Notes: generated from the letters alone by a model not told the origin. 64,000 bases of DNA from JAVBJN01 sp031546985 (GCA_031546985.1 JAVBJN010000050.1:33052-97051); one strand, 5' to 3'; shown: positions 53,783 through 63,304, counted from the first letter of the stretch. Made by a program: numbers and translations.

Positions 53783-54706
53783 ATGTCTTTAATCATTGTA
53801 GGAACCATGGCGTTTGATGCCCTGGAAACTCCTTTCGGAAAAGTAGATAAAATTATCGGCGGCTCTGCCATTTACGCGGCATGGAGCGCATCGAATTTTT
53901 ATAAGCCTATCAAACAGGTGTCTATTGTAGGAAACGATTTTCCGCAAGCCGAAATTGATGCCCTGGTTAACCGTGGTGTTGAATTTGACGGACTGGAAAC
54001 TGTAAAAGACGGTAAATCCTTTTTCTGGAGCGGCCGTTACCACATGGACATGAACACCCGCGATACACTGGTGACCGAACTGAATGTACTGGCCGACTTT
54101 AAGCCTGTTATTCCGGAAACTTACCAGGATTGCGAATACCTGATGCTGGGCAACCTGGCGCCTGAAGTGCAGAAATCTGTACTGGCCCAACTGAAAACCC
54201 GTCCTAAACTGATTATTCTCGATACCATGAATTTCTGGATGGAGATTGCAATGGATGGTTTGAAAGAAGTGCTGACGCAGGTAGATGTACTGATGGTGAA
54301 TGATAGCGAAGCTCGTGAGTTGAGTGGTGAATACAGCCTGGTAAAAGCAGCCCAGAAGATTCAGGCCATGGGCCCTAAATACCTTATCATTAAAAAAGGC
54401 GAGCATGGTGCGCTGCTGTTCTCTGGTGAGCAGGTATTCTTTGCACCCGCATTGCCTTTAGAAGATGTGTTTGACCCAACCGGCGCCGGCGATACTTTTG
54501 CAGGTGGTTTTATTGGCCACATTGCCCGCACAGGCGATATCTCTTTCGAAAACATGAAAACCGCCATCATCGTAGGTTCTGCCATGGCTTCTTTTGTAGT
54601 AGAGAAATTTGGTCCCGATAAGCTGAAAGAAATCAATATCGACGATATTCATGCCCGTCTCGATAAATTTGTAGAGCTGGTAAACTTCGATATTCAACTG
54701 GTTTAA
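53783..54706 (+). CDS. PfkB-family carbohydrate kinase
   Basis: A 307-residue sugar or nucleoside kinase. The family signature near the C-terminus is DVFDPTGAGDTFAGGF with the catalytic aspartate, and the N-terminal GGSAIYAAWSA loop is typical. VLMVNDSEAREL and YLIIKKGEHGALLF are the other blocks. Substrate unknown; the gene is close to the adenosine/ribokinase subgroup in length. It has its own promoter and terminator. Confidence 0.93.
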   Translation: MSLIIVGTMAFDALETPFGKVDKIIGGSAIYAAWSASNFYKPIKQVSIVGNDFPQAEIDALVNRGVEFDGLETVKDGKSFFWSGRYHMDMNTRDTLVTELNVLADFKPVIPETYQDCEYLMLGNLAPEVQKSVLAQLKTRPKLIILDTMNFWMEIAMDGLKEVLTQVDVLMVNDSEARELSGEYSLVKAAQKIQAMGPKYLIIKKGEHGALLFSGEQVFFAPALPLEDVFDPTGAGDTFAGGFIGHIARTGDISFENMKTAIIVGSAMASFVVEKFGPDKLKEINIDDIHARLDKFVELVNFDIQLV

Positions 54707-54730
54707 TCCGGTTCAGAAAATATATACAGG

Positions 54731-54758
54731 AAAAGGTGACCATACGGTCACCTTTTTT
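54731..54758. terminator. Bidirectional terminator
   Basis: A perfect 10-bp stem (aaaggtgacc / ggtcaccttt) with a four-base loop lies between the PfkB kinase and the convergent lamin-tail gene, whose last codons overlap the T-run. Confidence 0.9.
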
Positions 54759-57315
54759 TATCGGTTATCGCAAACACTTTTCTGCATCTTTCCGATTGCC
54801 CGCTCAGGTTAAAAAACTCGGCTTCCAGTATATAGAGCCCGGGTTCTGCCATATCTCCTTTGGTACGGTCTCCCTTCCAGAGAAAAGTGCTTTGTGTTTG
54901 CACGCTCATATTACCTGCCAGTTCCCGCACCAACTGTCCGCCCTGGTTAAATATTCTTATGCTGGCCTGGTAGCCGTTCGATGGCGGATGAAGGGAGATC
55001 TGTAACTGGTCTTCCCATCCGTCCTGGTCGGGAGAAAATACATTGGGTGTTATGCTCAGCCAATCATCAGCAGTAGCCAATGTTACCGTATGACTGTTGG
55101 CGTAAGTAGGCGTGCCATAACCAGCTGTAGCCGTGGCAGAGGTCCAGTTGTCGGTCTGCGCAGCAGGCACAAATAAACTAAGCCGCTCCAGCGCCACGCC
55201 TTCTTTGTTGTGCAATAGCGGATGGTGCATATGATCGTTGTAGGCAAGCTCATCTAATATGTCTCCGGCTGCATTAAGCAGCACCGCCGTGCCTTTATCG
55301 TTGGGCAATGTAGGCATCGTTACCATACCAAGCAGGTGCCCGGGTTGCAATACGTGATAGTTATTTAACACAAAATCCCTGTCGGTAGTTACCGCTATGT
55401 ACTCGCCGGGAAAGCACAGGAAGTCCTGCACCGATAAGGGGTACAGGTGATCTACAGAATCTTTGGTGTTGCGATTGCCCAGCCTTACATCTTTCAGGTT
55501 AAATACTTTGCTGCTGGTGTTTACCAACTCTACATAATCGGCTCCTGCACCAACAGGGTCAAACAATATTTCGTTGAGCAGCAACTCACCAGGTTTAGGC
55601 TGGTGCGGTATGCCCAATCTCCATGTGGTTTGAAGCGGCGCTTGCTGGTTGCAGTCGGTTATGCCTTTGGCTTTAAGGGTGTACACCGTCATACTGTCGA
55701 GGTTGCGATTCAGCGTTAATATGAGGCGATCCATCAGGGGCGGGCATATTTGAAAGCTGCTTACTGCTAATCCATTGTCCAGCTCAAAAGATGCTTGTGT
55801 GCTAACGGTGGTTGAGTCGATGGTTTTATTCAGTTGCAGCAACAACTTATTGGTGCCGGTGATTTGCAAAGCAATAATTTCCGGAGGTGTATTGTCGTAG
55901 TAAGCAGGCAGCTGACTGTTGCTGTGGCCGGGTGTGCCGCCGGTGGCATGGGCAGATGCCTGCCAGTTTTCCCTGCCTGCGCAGGGCTGTTGCAGATTGG
56001 CCCTTTCCAGGCTGTAGCCGCCTTCTGCTTTGCCAGCATCGGCATACCAGGTTTTATCGTATTGTACGGCATCTATGGTGCATCCATAAGCATTATGCAG
56101 CTGTATGCTGCTGCCGGTTACATACAATGCCGGAAAGTTGGCAACCGCAACCGTTTTTCCGTAAACTGACAACGCTGCTTGAGCGGTTGCGCTTCCGGTA
56201 ATGATGAGGAAACTATCGGGTGGTAAAACAATATCGGGCAACACCGCAGCGTGTTTATCATCGCTCAAAGTCCAATGGTTAAGCCTGATGGTTTTGGCGC
56301 TGCGGTTTGCCAGTTCCAGGTATTTGTATTCCGGCAGTCCTGCGGGCGGACTGGGATCGGCCATGATCTCCGAAACCAGCACATCGTGCCAGCCGCCCCG
56401 GTACATCTCAAACGGTATTTGTAAAACGGGTGAACGGTTGCCCGCTTTATCTGCCACTGGCGGAATCTGTAGCTGGTAGGCATTGTCGGGAAACGGTTGC
56501 GCATAGGATAGGGTAACGCGGTTGCCCAACAATTGGATAGATGCTGGGACAAACGGGCCTGGTACCACGCTATAATCTACCACTCCCGGAGCAGTTATTG
56601 AATCTAATGCTTCGGACCATACCAGGGTAAGGGTACGGTCGTCTTTTACCAGGAATGAGTCCAGTACAGGTGCGGCGGTATCGGTAATGGGTGGGCCAGC
56701 ATAAAAATCGTCGAAGGCATGCTTGCCAAAGAATGATGCGGTAGACTGCTTAATGCTGAGGGCAAAGCTGGACTGGTAGGGTGTAAATACCTGGCTGGCA
56801 GTGCCTTCGCTGGTGTAATATGCTCCCGTTCCGGTAGTGTCGCGCAGCAGGGCCCAGTTGTAATTGCTGTCGCAGTACACTTTAATGCGCAGCTGGTTGG
56901 TACTGTGGTTGGTGAGTCCGTCTGCGCCGTCGATCAGTTTGGTATATACCACGCCTTGCTTTTTATACAGGCATAGGTCATCACTGGAGCTTCCGATGCG
57001 CACAATGATGGCCGAAATACTGTCCGAAGCTAATTGTACTTCTACGTAATTTTGTGCGGAAGTGTTCAATTGCAATTGGCAGTACCACTCCCATTGGGTG
57101 TGTTGCACACAGGCAGATGGAATACTTAACTGGAATTGCGCATTTGTGGTATGACAATTGCTTACCAATTGCCCGTTATGCACTGTCCATAAGGAATCGG
57201 TACCGGTCCATGCCGGATTGGCGGAGAAGTCGCCATCCGAAAAATCGTCCCGGAATTGTGCAAACAAGCCGGTAGGCAGGCACAAAGACAAGATCATGAT
57301 AATGAACTTATTCAT
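54748..57315 (-). CDS. Lamin-tail-domain T9SS protein
   Basis: An 855-residue secreted protein. After the signal peptide (ends LFAQ) there is a LamG-like or jelly-roll region, then a big-domain-like strand repeat (VKDDRTLTLVWSEALDS). Two lamin-tail domains follow, marked by VSEIMADPSPPAGLPEYKYL and LLNEILFDPVGAGADYVEL. The C-terminus is a gliding-type sorting domain (NVFSPDQDGWEDQLQI ... FNLSGQSERCRKVFAI). It is probably a surface protein; no enzymatic motif is seen. Confidence 0.88.
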   Translation of the reverse strand: MNKFIIMILSLCLPTGLFAQFRDDFSDGDFSANPAWTGTDSLWTVHNGQLVSNCHTTNAQFQLSIPSACVQHTQWEWYCQLQLNTSAQNYVEVQLASDSISAIIVRIGSSSDDLCLYKKQGVVYTKLIDGADGLTNHSTNQLRIKVYCDSNYNWALLRDTTGTGAYYTSEGTASQVFTPYQSSFALSIKQSTASFFGKHAFDDFYAGPPITDTAAPVLDSFLVKDDRTLTLVWSEALDSITAPGVVDYSVVPGPFVPASIQLLGNRVTLSYAQPFPDNAYQLQIPPVADKAGNRSPVLQIPFEMYRGGWHDVLVSEIMADPSPPAGLPEYKYLELANRSAKTIRLNHWTLSDDKHAAVLPDIVLPPDSFLIITGSATAQAALSVYGKTVAVANFPALYVTGSSIQLHNAYGCTIDAVQYDKTWYADAGKAEGGYSLERANLQQPCAGRENWQASAHATGGTPGHSNSQLPAYYDNTPPEIIALQITGTNKLLLQLNKTIDSTTVSTQASFELDNGLAVSSFQICPPLMDRLILTLNRNLDSMTVYTLKAKGITDCNQQAPLQTTWRLGIPHQPKPGELLLNEILFDPVGAGADYVELVNTSSKVFNLKDVRLGNRNTKDSVDHLYPLSVQDFLCFPGEYIAVTTDRDFVLNNYHVLQPGHLLGMVTMPTLPNDKGTAVLLNAAGDILDELAYNDHMHHPLLHNKEGVALERLSLFVPAAQTDNWTSATATAGYGTPTYANSHTVTLATADDWLSITPNVFSPDQDGWEDQLQISLHPPSNGYQASIRIFNQGGQLVRELAGNMSVQTQSTFLWKGDRTKGDMAEPGLYILEAEFFNLSGQSERCRKVFAITDKKR

Positions 57316-57381
57316 AATGTGAATTTGATTTGGTATTGAAAGTTGTGAATATTTTTTCGGTCACATAGGAGTTATGCTTAA

Positions 57382-57395
57382 TTTAGTCGACTAAA
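57382..57395. promoter_or_regulatory. 14-bp palindrome between divergent T9SS gene and asd
   Basis: tttagtcgactaaa is a perfect palindrome with a central SalI-type core (gtcgac). It sits 20 bases before the asd ATG and 67 bases from the other start, in the position of a shared operator. Confidence 0.4.
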
Positions 57396-57414
57396 ATTTT
57401 ACTTTAATAAACAC

Positions 57415-58419
57415 ATGAAAGTCGCAATTGTAGGAGCTACCGGATTAGTAGGCTCTAAAATGTTACAGGTATTGGCGGAGAGAAATTTCCCCGTTTCAGA
57501 ACTCATTCCCGTGGCCTCCGAGAAGTCGGTGGGTAAGAAGATCACCTTCAAGGGTAAGGAGTACGAAGTGGTGAGTGCAGCCGACGCCATCCGAAAGCGG
57601 CCTAATGTGGCATTGTTTTCTGCGGGTGGCAGCACCTCGCTGGAGTGGGCTCCAAAATTTGCAGCGGCAGGTATTACCGTAATCGATAACTCATCGGCCT
57701 GGCGTATGGATCCCGATAAGAAACTGATCGTGCCCGAGATCAATGCCAATGTGCTTACGCCCGAAGACAAGATCATTGCCAACCCCAACTGCTCTACCAT
57801 TCAAATGGTGGTGGCATTGAACCCATTGCACCAGAAATACGGCATTAAACGCGTAGTGGTATCTACTTACCAGAGCGTAACCGGTACCGGTGTTAAGGCG
57901 GTAGACCAGCTCATGAATGAGCGCCACAATGTAGAAGGCCCAATGGCGTATAAATACCGGATAGACCTGAACGTGATTCCCCAGATCGATGTATTTACCG
58001 ACAATGGTTATACCAAAGAGGAAATGAAGATGGTAAAGGAAACCTGCAAGATTATGCAGGACGATTCTATCAAAGTAACCGCTACCACGGTGCGCATTCC
58101 GGTAATGGGCGGGCACAGCGAGTCGGTAAATGTGGAGTTTAACCAGGATTTTGTAGAAGCAGAGGTGAAGCAACTGCTGGCTACATCGCCCGGTATTGTA
58201 GTAGTAGACGATTTGGATGCCCAGCAATACCCCATGCCGATGGATGCACATGAGAAAGATGAAGTATTTGTAGGCCGCATTCGCAGAGACTACTCGCAAC
58301 CCAACACCCTCAACTGCTGGATCGTTGCCGATAACCTGCGTAAAGGCGCTGCCACCAATGCGATACAGATTGCAGAATACCTGTCTGGCAAAGGCTGGTT
58401 AAATGAATCAAACGCGTAA
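57415..58419 (+). CDS. asd: Aspartate-semialdehyde dehydrogenase
   Basis: A 334-residue enzyme that makes aspartate semialdehyde for lysine, threonine and methionine and for peptidoglycan precursors. The nucleotide motif is VAIVGATGLVGSKML; other blocks are ALFSAGGSTSLEWAP, the IIDNSSAWRM-like segment with VIDNSSAWRMDPD, ANPNCSTIQMVVAL (catalytic Cys) and VRIPVMGGHSESV. It is followed by the HmuY-like gene after 156 bases that contain a promoter-like box. Confidence 0.97.
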   Translation: MKVAIVGATGLVGSKMLQVLAERNFPVSELIPVASEKSVGKKITFKGKEYEVVSAADAIRKRPNVALFSAGGSTSLEWAPKFAAAGITVIDNSSAWRMDPDKKLIVPEINANVLTPEDKIIANPNCSTIQMVVALNPLHQKYGIKRVVVSTYQSVTGTGVKAVDQLMNERHNVEGPMAYKYRIDLNVIPQIDVFTDNGYTKEEMKMVKETCKIMQDDSIKVTATTVRIPVMGGHSESVNVEFNQDFVEAEVKQLLATSPGIVVVDDLDAQQYPMPMDAHEKDEVFVGRIRRDYSQPNTLNCWIVADNLRKGAATNAIQIAEYLSGKGWLNESNA

Positions 58420-58517
58420 GTTTCTGATATAACAAAATATACTCACAAATATGATGGCGCTGTGTCATCGTATTGTCATAAATATTCGAGGGCTAAGGTT
58501 ATACCCTTATCTACAAG

Positions 58518-58525
58518 TATTTTTG
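58518..58525 (+). promoter_or_regulatory. -7 box upstream of the HmuY-like gene
   Basis: TATTTTTG matches TAnnTTTG, 50 bases before the ATG at 58576. A terminator-like hairpin starts two bases after it. Confidence 0.45.
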
Positions 58526-58526
58526 C

Positions 58527-58554
58527 GCCGGCTGCCATAAACAGCCGGCTTTTT
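58527..58554 (+). terminator. Terminator-like hairpin just after the HmuY promoter
   Basis: A perfect 8-bp GC-rich stem (gccggctg / cagccggc) with a seven-base loop runs into five Ts. It is 107 bases after asd, so it may end that transcript, but its position directly after the -7 box also fits a transcribed-leader attenuator. Confidence 0.7.
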
Positions 58555-58575
58555 CTATAAAATCCCCCTTATAAT

Positions 58576-59886
58576 ATGAAAAAAATCTATTTAACTCTGG
58601 CGGCTGCGGTCTTAAGTACTGCGGCAATGGCGCAAACCCTGGTGGCAGACTCTGTTGCAATGGGTACACGTTATGCGCAAGATGTATTCTACAGCATGAA
58701 AAGCACCGGTGCGGTGAAAGCGGATTCCAACGCTAAATGGGACCTGGCTTTTAGTATGCTGCCTGGCGGACAACAAAATTTGTTCTCTACCGTGTGGGCT
58801 AACCACGACAGTGTAAAAATTTATTCGCTGAACCTGGATGCTACAACCAACTGGAAAACCATGACAGCTGCTGATACTGCGGGTAAAACCAGTGCTGCGC
58901 AACTGCTGTACAATTCAGACTCTACTTACCTGATTGGTGCATTTAATAAAAACAAAGATGCTGGTAATGTATTTGATTTTGGCTGGGGTAAATACAACCA
59001 AAGCACACACAACCTGGTGGGCGATTCTATCTACCTGGTAAAAACCAAAAACCGTGCTTACAAGATCTGGATCCAGAGCATGGGCGGCGTAAGCAACGAC
59101 TGGACTTTCAAAATTGGTCAGCTGGACAATTCCGATACTACCACCGTAACCATCACCAAGCAGCCTAACTTTAACAACCGCCTGTTTGCATACTACAATA
59201 TGGAAACCAATGCGATTGTAGACCGTGAGCCGGCTGTAGCCGATTGGGATATTAAATTTACCCGTTACAATACACTGTACACTGTGCAAACCACAACCGT
59301 AATGTCTATGGTAACCGGTGTGTTGCAAAACTCAGGCGTACTGGCTGCTGAAGCCCGTGAAGTAGACCTGGCCAATGTTAATCCTGCCAACTATACTTTG
59401 AGTCCTAAAATCTCTGCGATTGGTTACGACTGGAAATTCCAGCCCGACTTTACCCAGCCGGTATTTGAAACCCGCGATTCACTTTGCTACTTTGTAAAAG
59501 ACAAATCGAGCGATCTGTATTACCTGCGTTTTACCCGTTTCGATGGTTCTTCTACCGGTAAGATCGTGTTCGAAAAGAAAAAAGTGCAAAGCGCTCCTAC
59601 CACTGGCATTAAAGATGTAAACAGCGCGGTAGCAAACGTAACCGTTTATCCTAACCCTGCTGCTACCACTGCATACCTGGTGCTCGAAAACAAACAAGCG
59701 GTAAAAGGTGCTACCCTGCAACTGCTGAGTGTAGACGGCCGCGTAGTAAAACAAACTACTGTAGATCTTAATGCGGGATTAAATCCGCTGGAACTGAAAA
59801 TAGGCGAACTGCCATCTGGCTTATACCTGATCAACCTTACCGGCGATCATGTAAAAGTTCAGGAACGATTGGTGATAAACCATTAA
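58576..59886 (+). CDS. HmuY-like T9SS-secreted protein
   Basis: A 436-residue protein with a signal peptide ending AAMAQ. The mature part has the HmuY-like strand pattern (AKWDLAFSMLPGG, NRAYKIWIQSMGGVSNDW, ADWDIKFTRYNTLY). Unlike HmuY itself, which is a lipoprotein, it ends in a Por-type sorting tail (VTVYPNPAATTAYLVLE ... LPSGLYLINLTGDHVKVQ), so it should be exported by T9SS. The TonB receptor next door supports a ligand-capture role; haem is the inferred ligand by family only. Confidence 0.85.
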   Translation: MKKIYLTLAAAVLSTAAMAQTLVADSVAMGTRYAQDVFYSMKSTGAVKADSNAKWDLAFSMLPGGQQNLFSTVWANHDSVKIYSLNLDATTNWKTMTAADTAGKTSAAQLLYNSDSTYLIGAFNKNKDAGNVFDFGWGKYNQSTHNLVGDSIYLVKTKNRAYKIWIQSMGGVSNDWTFKIGQLDNSDTTTVTITKQPNFNNRLFAYYNMETNAIVDREPAVADWDIKFTRYNTLYTVQTTTVMSMVTGVLQNSGVLAAEAREVDLANVNPANYTLSPKISAIGYDWKFQPDFTQPVFETRDSLCYFVKDKSSDLYYLRFTRFDGSSTGKIVFEKKKVQSAPTTGIKDVNSAVANVTVYPNPAATTAYLVLENKQAVKGATLQLLSVDGRVVKQTTVDLNAGLNPLELKIGELPSGLYLINLTGDHVKVQERLVINH

Positions 59887-59897
59887 TTTTACAAAGC

Positions 59898-59927
59898 AAC
59901 CCCTGCAACATTGCAGGGGTTCTTTTT
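59898..59927 (+). terminator. Terminator between HmuY-like gene and TonB receptor
   Basis: A 9-11-bp stem (aacccctgc / gcaggggtt, extendable) with a small loop is followed by tctttttt. It sits 12 bases after the HmuY-like stop codon, and the receptor ATG is 23 bases beyond it. Confidence 0.85.
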
Positions 59928-59949
59928 TAGTACGAAGGTTGGGCTAGCT

Positions 59950-62181
59950 ATGATGCAACGTGTAATGTTATTTTCTTTTTTGCTGTTGGGAGCGGGTTGG
60001 GCGCAAGCGCAAACGGTTTCTGTATTTCATATCACAGACGGGGCTACAGGCAAGCCATTGCCCGAAGCCAGGGTTATTGTGTCGGATATGGATAAGAAGC
60101 CCGATGCCCGGTCTTTCCGCACCGATGAAAAAGGAAACGTACATGTCGAAAACCTTAAAGCACCTTTCCGCCTCCAGATCCGCAGCATAGGTTATATGCA
60201 GGAAGAGCTGGTAAACCAGCAGGTACAACAAGAGTATGCTTTTAAACTCTACCGCGATACCCTGCAATTGAAAGAGTATGTGATTACCGGCATGTCGGAG
60301 CCGCAGCAGGCCAATAAAGCGGTGTATAAAGTACGGGTGATAGATGAGCAAAAGATAAGGGGCAATGCGGCTGTAAACCTTGCCGATGTGCTGAAGAATG
60401 AGCTGAACGTAAGGATAGGCAACGATAAGATGCTGGGCAGCGGCCTGAGCATTCAGGGCCTGAGCGGGCAGAATGTGAAGATACTGATGGATGGTATGCC
60501 ACTGTTTGGCCGCGAGAATGGCAATATCGATCTCACGCAGATCAATATGAACGATATTGAGCGGATTGAAATTATAGAAGGCCCCATGAGCGTGGTATAT
60601 GGCACCGATGCGCTGGGCGGCGTGGTAAACCTGATTACCAAAAAACAGCGCCACCAGTACCGTGCAGGCGCCAATGCCTATTACGAAACCATAGGCCGGT
60701 ATAACCTGGATGCCTTTGCCGGGTTTAACCATAAAGGGCATAGCCTGCAAGCCAGCGGCGGAAGAAACTTTTTTGAAGGATGGTCTGCCATTGATTCGCC
60801 CAGCAGGGTTAAACAATGGCTGCCCAAAGAACAGTATTTTGGCGATCTCAAATACGCCTGGCGGTCTAAAGAGGGTAAAACAAACCTGTCTTACTTTGGC
60901 TCTTATTTTAATGAAAAAATGACGTTTAAGGGCGAGCCTCACGTAGACCCATACGCGGGTTACGCGCTCGACGACTATTATTATACTACCCGCATTGTAA
61001 ACCGGGTAAACGCTTCTTTTACATTGCGCAACAACAGCAAGCTGGAGCTGAGCAATGCTTATAATATTTACACCCGCCATACCGACCAGTATAGCCGCAA
61101 CCTGGTTACGGTAACCGATAGTGTGCTGGGTAAGGATGTAAACCAATCGCGGTTCGATGATATTAACCTACGAGGTGTGTATAGCAGCACTTACAACGAT
61201 AAATTGAATGTGCAGCTGGGCTACGATGTGCTGCTGGAGCAGGCGAAGAGTTATAAATTTGACGATAATAAATCGCTGCAGGATTATGGCGTATTTGCTA
61301 CCGCAGACTGGAAGCCGGTAAAAGGTCTTTCGTTGCTGCCTGGCCTGCGCTGGTCATACAATACCCGCTTTAAAGCACCGGTGGTGCCATCGCTTAACGT
61401 GCGTTACGCAGTAGACCAGCACTGGACTTTAAGAGGCTCTTATGCAATGGGTTTTCGCGCGCCTACGCTCAAAGAACTGTACCTCGATTTTAACGATGGC
61501 GGCACGCACGATATTTCGGGCAACGAAAACCTTAAAGCAGAGCAGTCGCACAACTTTCAGGTGCTTAGCGATTATACGCGCGCCACAGCATCGGGGCACT
61601 TGTTCAGCTTTGAGCTGGGGCTGTATTACAACTATATCTACAACCGCATTTTCCTGGCCAATGTGGTGCCGGGCACTATCGTTTACAAATACGTAAATAC
61701 AGGTGAGTATCAGAACCTGGTAGGTACAGCCAGGGCCAAATACATGTACCACAATCTTAAGGCAGAGCTGTCTGGCGCGTTTACCAATGTGCTTACCATA
61801 GATAGTATTAAGAACTATGTATCGCCCGAGCTGGCGTTTAATGCAAGTTACAGCCTGCCCAAGACCGGCATTTCCTTTAATTTGTATGTTAAATACAATG
61901 GCCGCCAGCCCAATATCGTCTCCGATGTAGAAGGATTGGCTACCGTAAATGGTTTTGTGAACGATTACTTACTGGGCGATTATTCGGTTTCTAAGACCTT
62001 GTTCAACAGGCAATTGACCCTTCAGGCAGGCATCAAAAACCTGTTTAATCAAACCTATGCTACTACTACAGCCAACAGTAATCTCAATACTGGCGGGCAT
62101 TCCGGCGCCGGACAAAGCGGGGTGGCCATCTCTCCGGAACGTAGTTTTTTTATAGCCATACGTTATGAGTTTACGCATTGA
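59950..62181 (+). CDS. TonB-dependent outer-membrane receptor
   Basis: A 743-residue receptor. The signal peptide ends AGWAQAQ; a carboxypeptidase-regulatory-like domain (TDGATGKPLPEARVIV) comes first, then the plug (VYKVRVIDEQKIRG ... IEIIEGPMSVVYGTDALGGVV) and the 22-strand barrel. A FRAPTLKELYLDF box, a histidine and GNENLKAEQS follow, in the arrangement of the FRAP/NPNL region seen in haem and other receptors. The start is the ATG at 59950; an earlier TTG at 59911 lies in the terminator hairpin. Together with the HmuY-like protein it resembles HmuY-HmuR. Confidence 0.92.
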   Translation: MMQRVMLFSFLLLGAGWAQAQTVSVFHITDGATGKPLPEARVIVSDMDKKPDARSFRTDEKGNVHVENLKAPFRLQIRSIGYMQEELVNQQVQQEYAFKLYRDTLQLKEYVITGMSEPQQANKAVYKVRVIDEQKIRGNAAVNLADVLKNELNVRIGNDKMLGSGLSIQGLSGQNVKILMDGMPLFGRENGNIDLTQINMNDIERIEIIEGPMSVVYGTDALGGVVNLITKKQRHQYRAGANAYYETIGRYNLDAFAGFNHKGHSLQASGGRNFFEGWSAIDSPSRVKQWLPKEQYFGDLKYAWRSKEGKTNLSYFGSYFNEKMTFKGEPHVDPYAGYALDDYYYTTRIVNRVNASFTLRNNSKLELSNAYNIYTRHTDQYSRNLVTVTDSVLGKDVNQSRFDDINLRGVYSSTYNDKLNVQLGYDVLLEQAKSYKFDDNKSLQDYGVFATADWKPVKGLSLLPGLRWSYNTRFKAPVVPSLNVRYAVDQHWTLRGSYAMGFRAPTLKELYLDFNDGGTHDISGNENLKAEQSHNFQVLSDYTRATASGHLFSFELGLYYNYIYNRIFLANVVPGTIVYKYVNTGEYQNLVGTARAKYMYHNLKAELSGAFTNVLTIDSIKNYVSPELAFNASYSLPKTGISFNLYVKYNGRQPNIVSDVEGLATVNGFVNDYLLGDYSVSKTLFNRQLTLQAGIKNLFNQTYATTTANSNLNTGGHSGAGQSGVAISPERSFFIAIRYEFTH

Positions 62182-62286
62182 TTGCTATTGCATTAAAAAA
62201 ACAAATATTCCTTTTTGCCAATCCTATTTGTTATTTTAGGGTACTCTAAATTTTTAACGTTTCCTTAACCACTAAAACCGGATGAT

Positions 62287-62532
62287 ATGACTCAGAAATC
62301 CCGAGAGTTGCTCCTGATCCGGAAGTTTCAGGACGAATGGCAATCAGATTTCGAAAGGCAGGTAGATGAACTCATGCTGCTCGTAGAACAAGCTGATAAA
62401 GCCAGCAACCTCCTTCCTACTGTAGAAGTTGCCGATCTTTACCAAAACAAGATGAAGAGAAAGCCACAAAAGCTACGGCAAGTCAGCAGCGATCAGACCA
62501 AACCATTTGTATTCAACCTGTACAAAAATTAA
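62287..62532 (+). CDS. Small unknown helical protein
   Basis: An 81-residue protein with no signal peptide: MTQKSRELLLIRKFQDEWQS, then VDELMLLVEQADKASNLLP and a basic tail (KMKRKPQKLRQ). It is predicted to be largely helical. It overlaps the convergent DUF2461 gene by four bases. No family is recognised. Confidence 0.65.
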   Translation: MTQKSRELLLIRKFQDEWQSDFERQVDELMLLVEQADKASNLLPTVEVADLYQNKMKRKPQKLRQVSSDQTKPFVFNLYKN

Positions 62533-63191
62533 CCAGCCGAAATTGCAGTATTCAAAAACGAAATAAACGGATTCATATCGCAAAATATCTGTACACTTTT
62601 TTTAACAAGGCCGCTTTTAGTTAAATCACTGTCATTGAGTGCTGTTCCAACTGTAAAACTCTTCAGTTTAAGGTACTCAATGGCAGGATTGTCGGCCAGA
62701 TAGCCCTGAGGCACAGTCTTGAGCTTCTCACCGTCTACCGTTTTGAACCACTTCTTGAAAGTTGGCGCCTGCAGTATCTTTTTAAAGTCTTCGAAGTTAT
62801 AGTCAATTTCCTGGCGAATAGCTTTTACTATGGGGCCTTCCGGCATCCATACACCTCCTCCTATAAAACATTGGCCTGGTTCCAGGTGAAAATAGAACCC
62901 TGCGCCATGTACTTTTTTGCCCTCCGGGCTAAATGCTGCGCCAAAATTGGCTTTATACGGCGATTTATCTTTGGCAAACCGCACATCCCTGAAAATGCGG
63001 AACACGCAATCTTTGGCCTTTTGTGTACTATAGGCCGGGTCCAGCACGGTTAAGCCCTGCAATACCTCACCCACAAACTGCTCATAATCCTTTTTAGCGG
63101 CTTCATATCTCTTACGGTTGGCATCGAACCATACTTTATCGTTATTCTGTTTCAGATCGGTCAAAAACTGAAGGGTTGCAGGTTGTAACAT
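62529..63191 (-). CDS. DUF2461-family protein
   Basis: A 220-residue protein of the DUF2461 family (TIGR02453-type): FLTDLKQNNDKVWFDANRKR at the N-terminus, FRIFRDVRFAKDKSPYKANFG, a GAGFYFHLEPGQCFIGGGVW block and a final KSVQIFCDMNPFISFL. Function unknown. It follows the small unknown gene in convergent orientation. Confidence 0.92.
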   Translation of the reverse strand: MLQPATLQFLTDLKQNNDKVWFDANRKRYEAAKKDYEQFVGEVLQGLTVLDPAYSTQKAKDCVFRIFRDVRFAKDKSPYKANFGAAFSPEGKKVHGAGFYFHLEPGQCFIGGGVWMPEGPIVKAIRQEIDYNFEDFKKILQAPTFKKWFKTVDGEKLKTVPQGYLADNPAIEYLKLKSFTVGTALNDSDLTKSGLVKKSVQIFCDMNPFISFLNTAISAG

Positions 63192-63304
63192 GTCTTTTTC
63201 TTTTAGAGGAATGAAGTTATGCCAATTAGATAATAAAATAAGCCGGTCTTACCTGGTATAATACCTGCATGCAGAGGGCTGTTACGAAGGCACCACCGGC
63301 AGCA

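Noticed and set aside
59968..61146. A 392-codon open frame antisense to the TonB receptor
   Set aside because: Lies wholly within the receptor gene on the other strand; no start context or motif.
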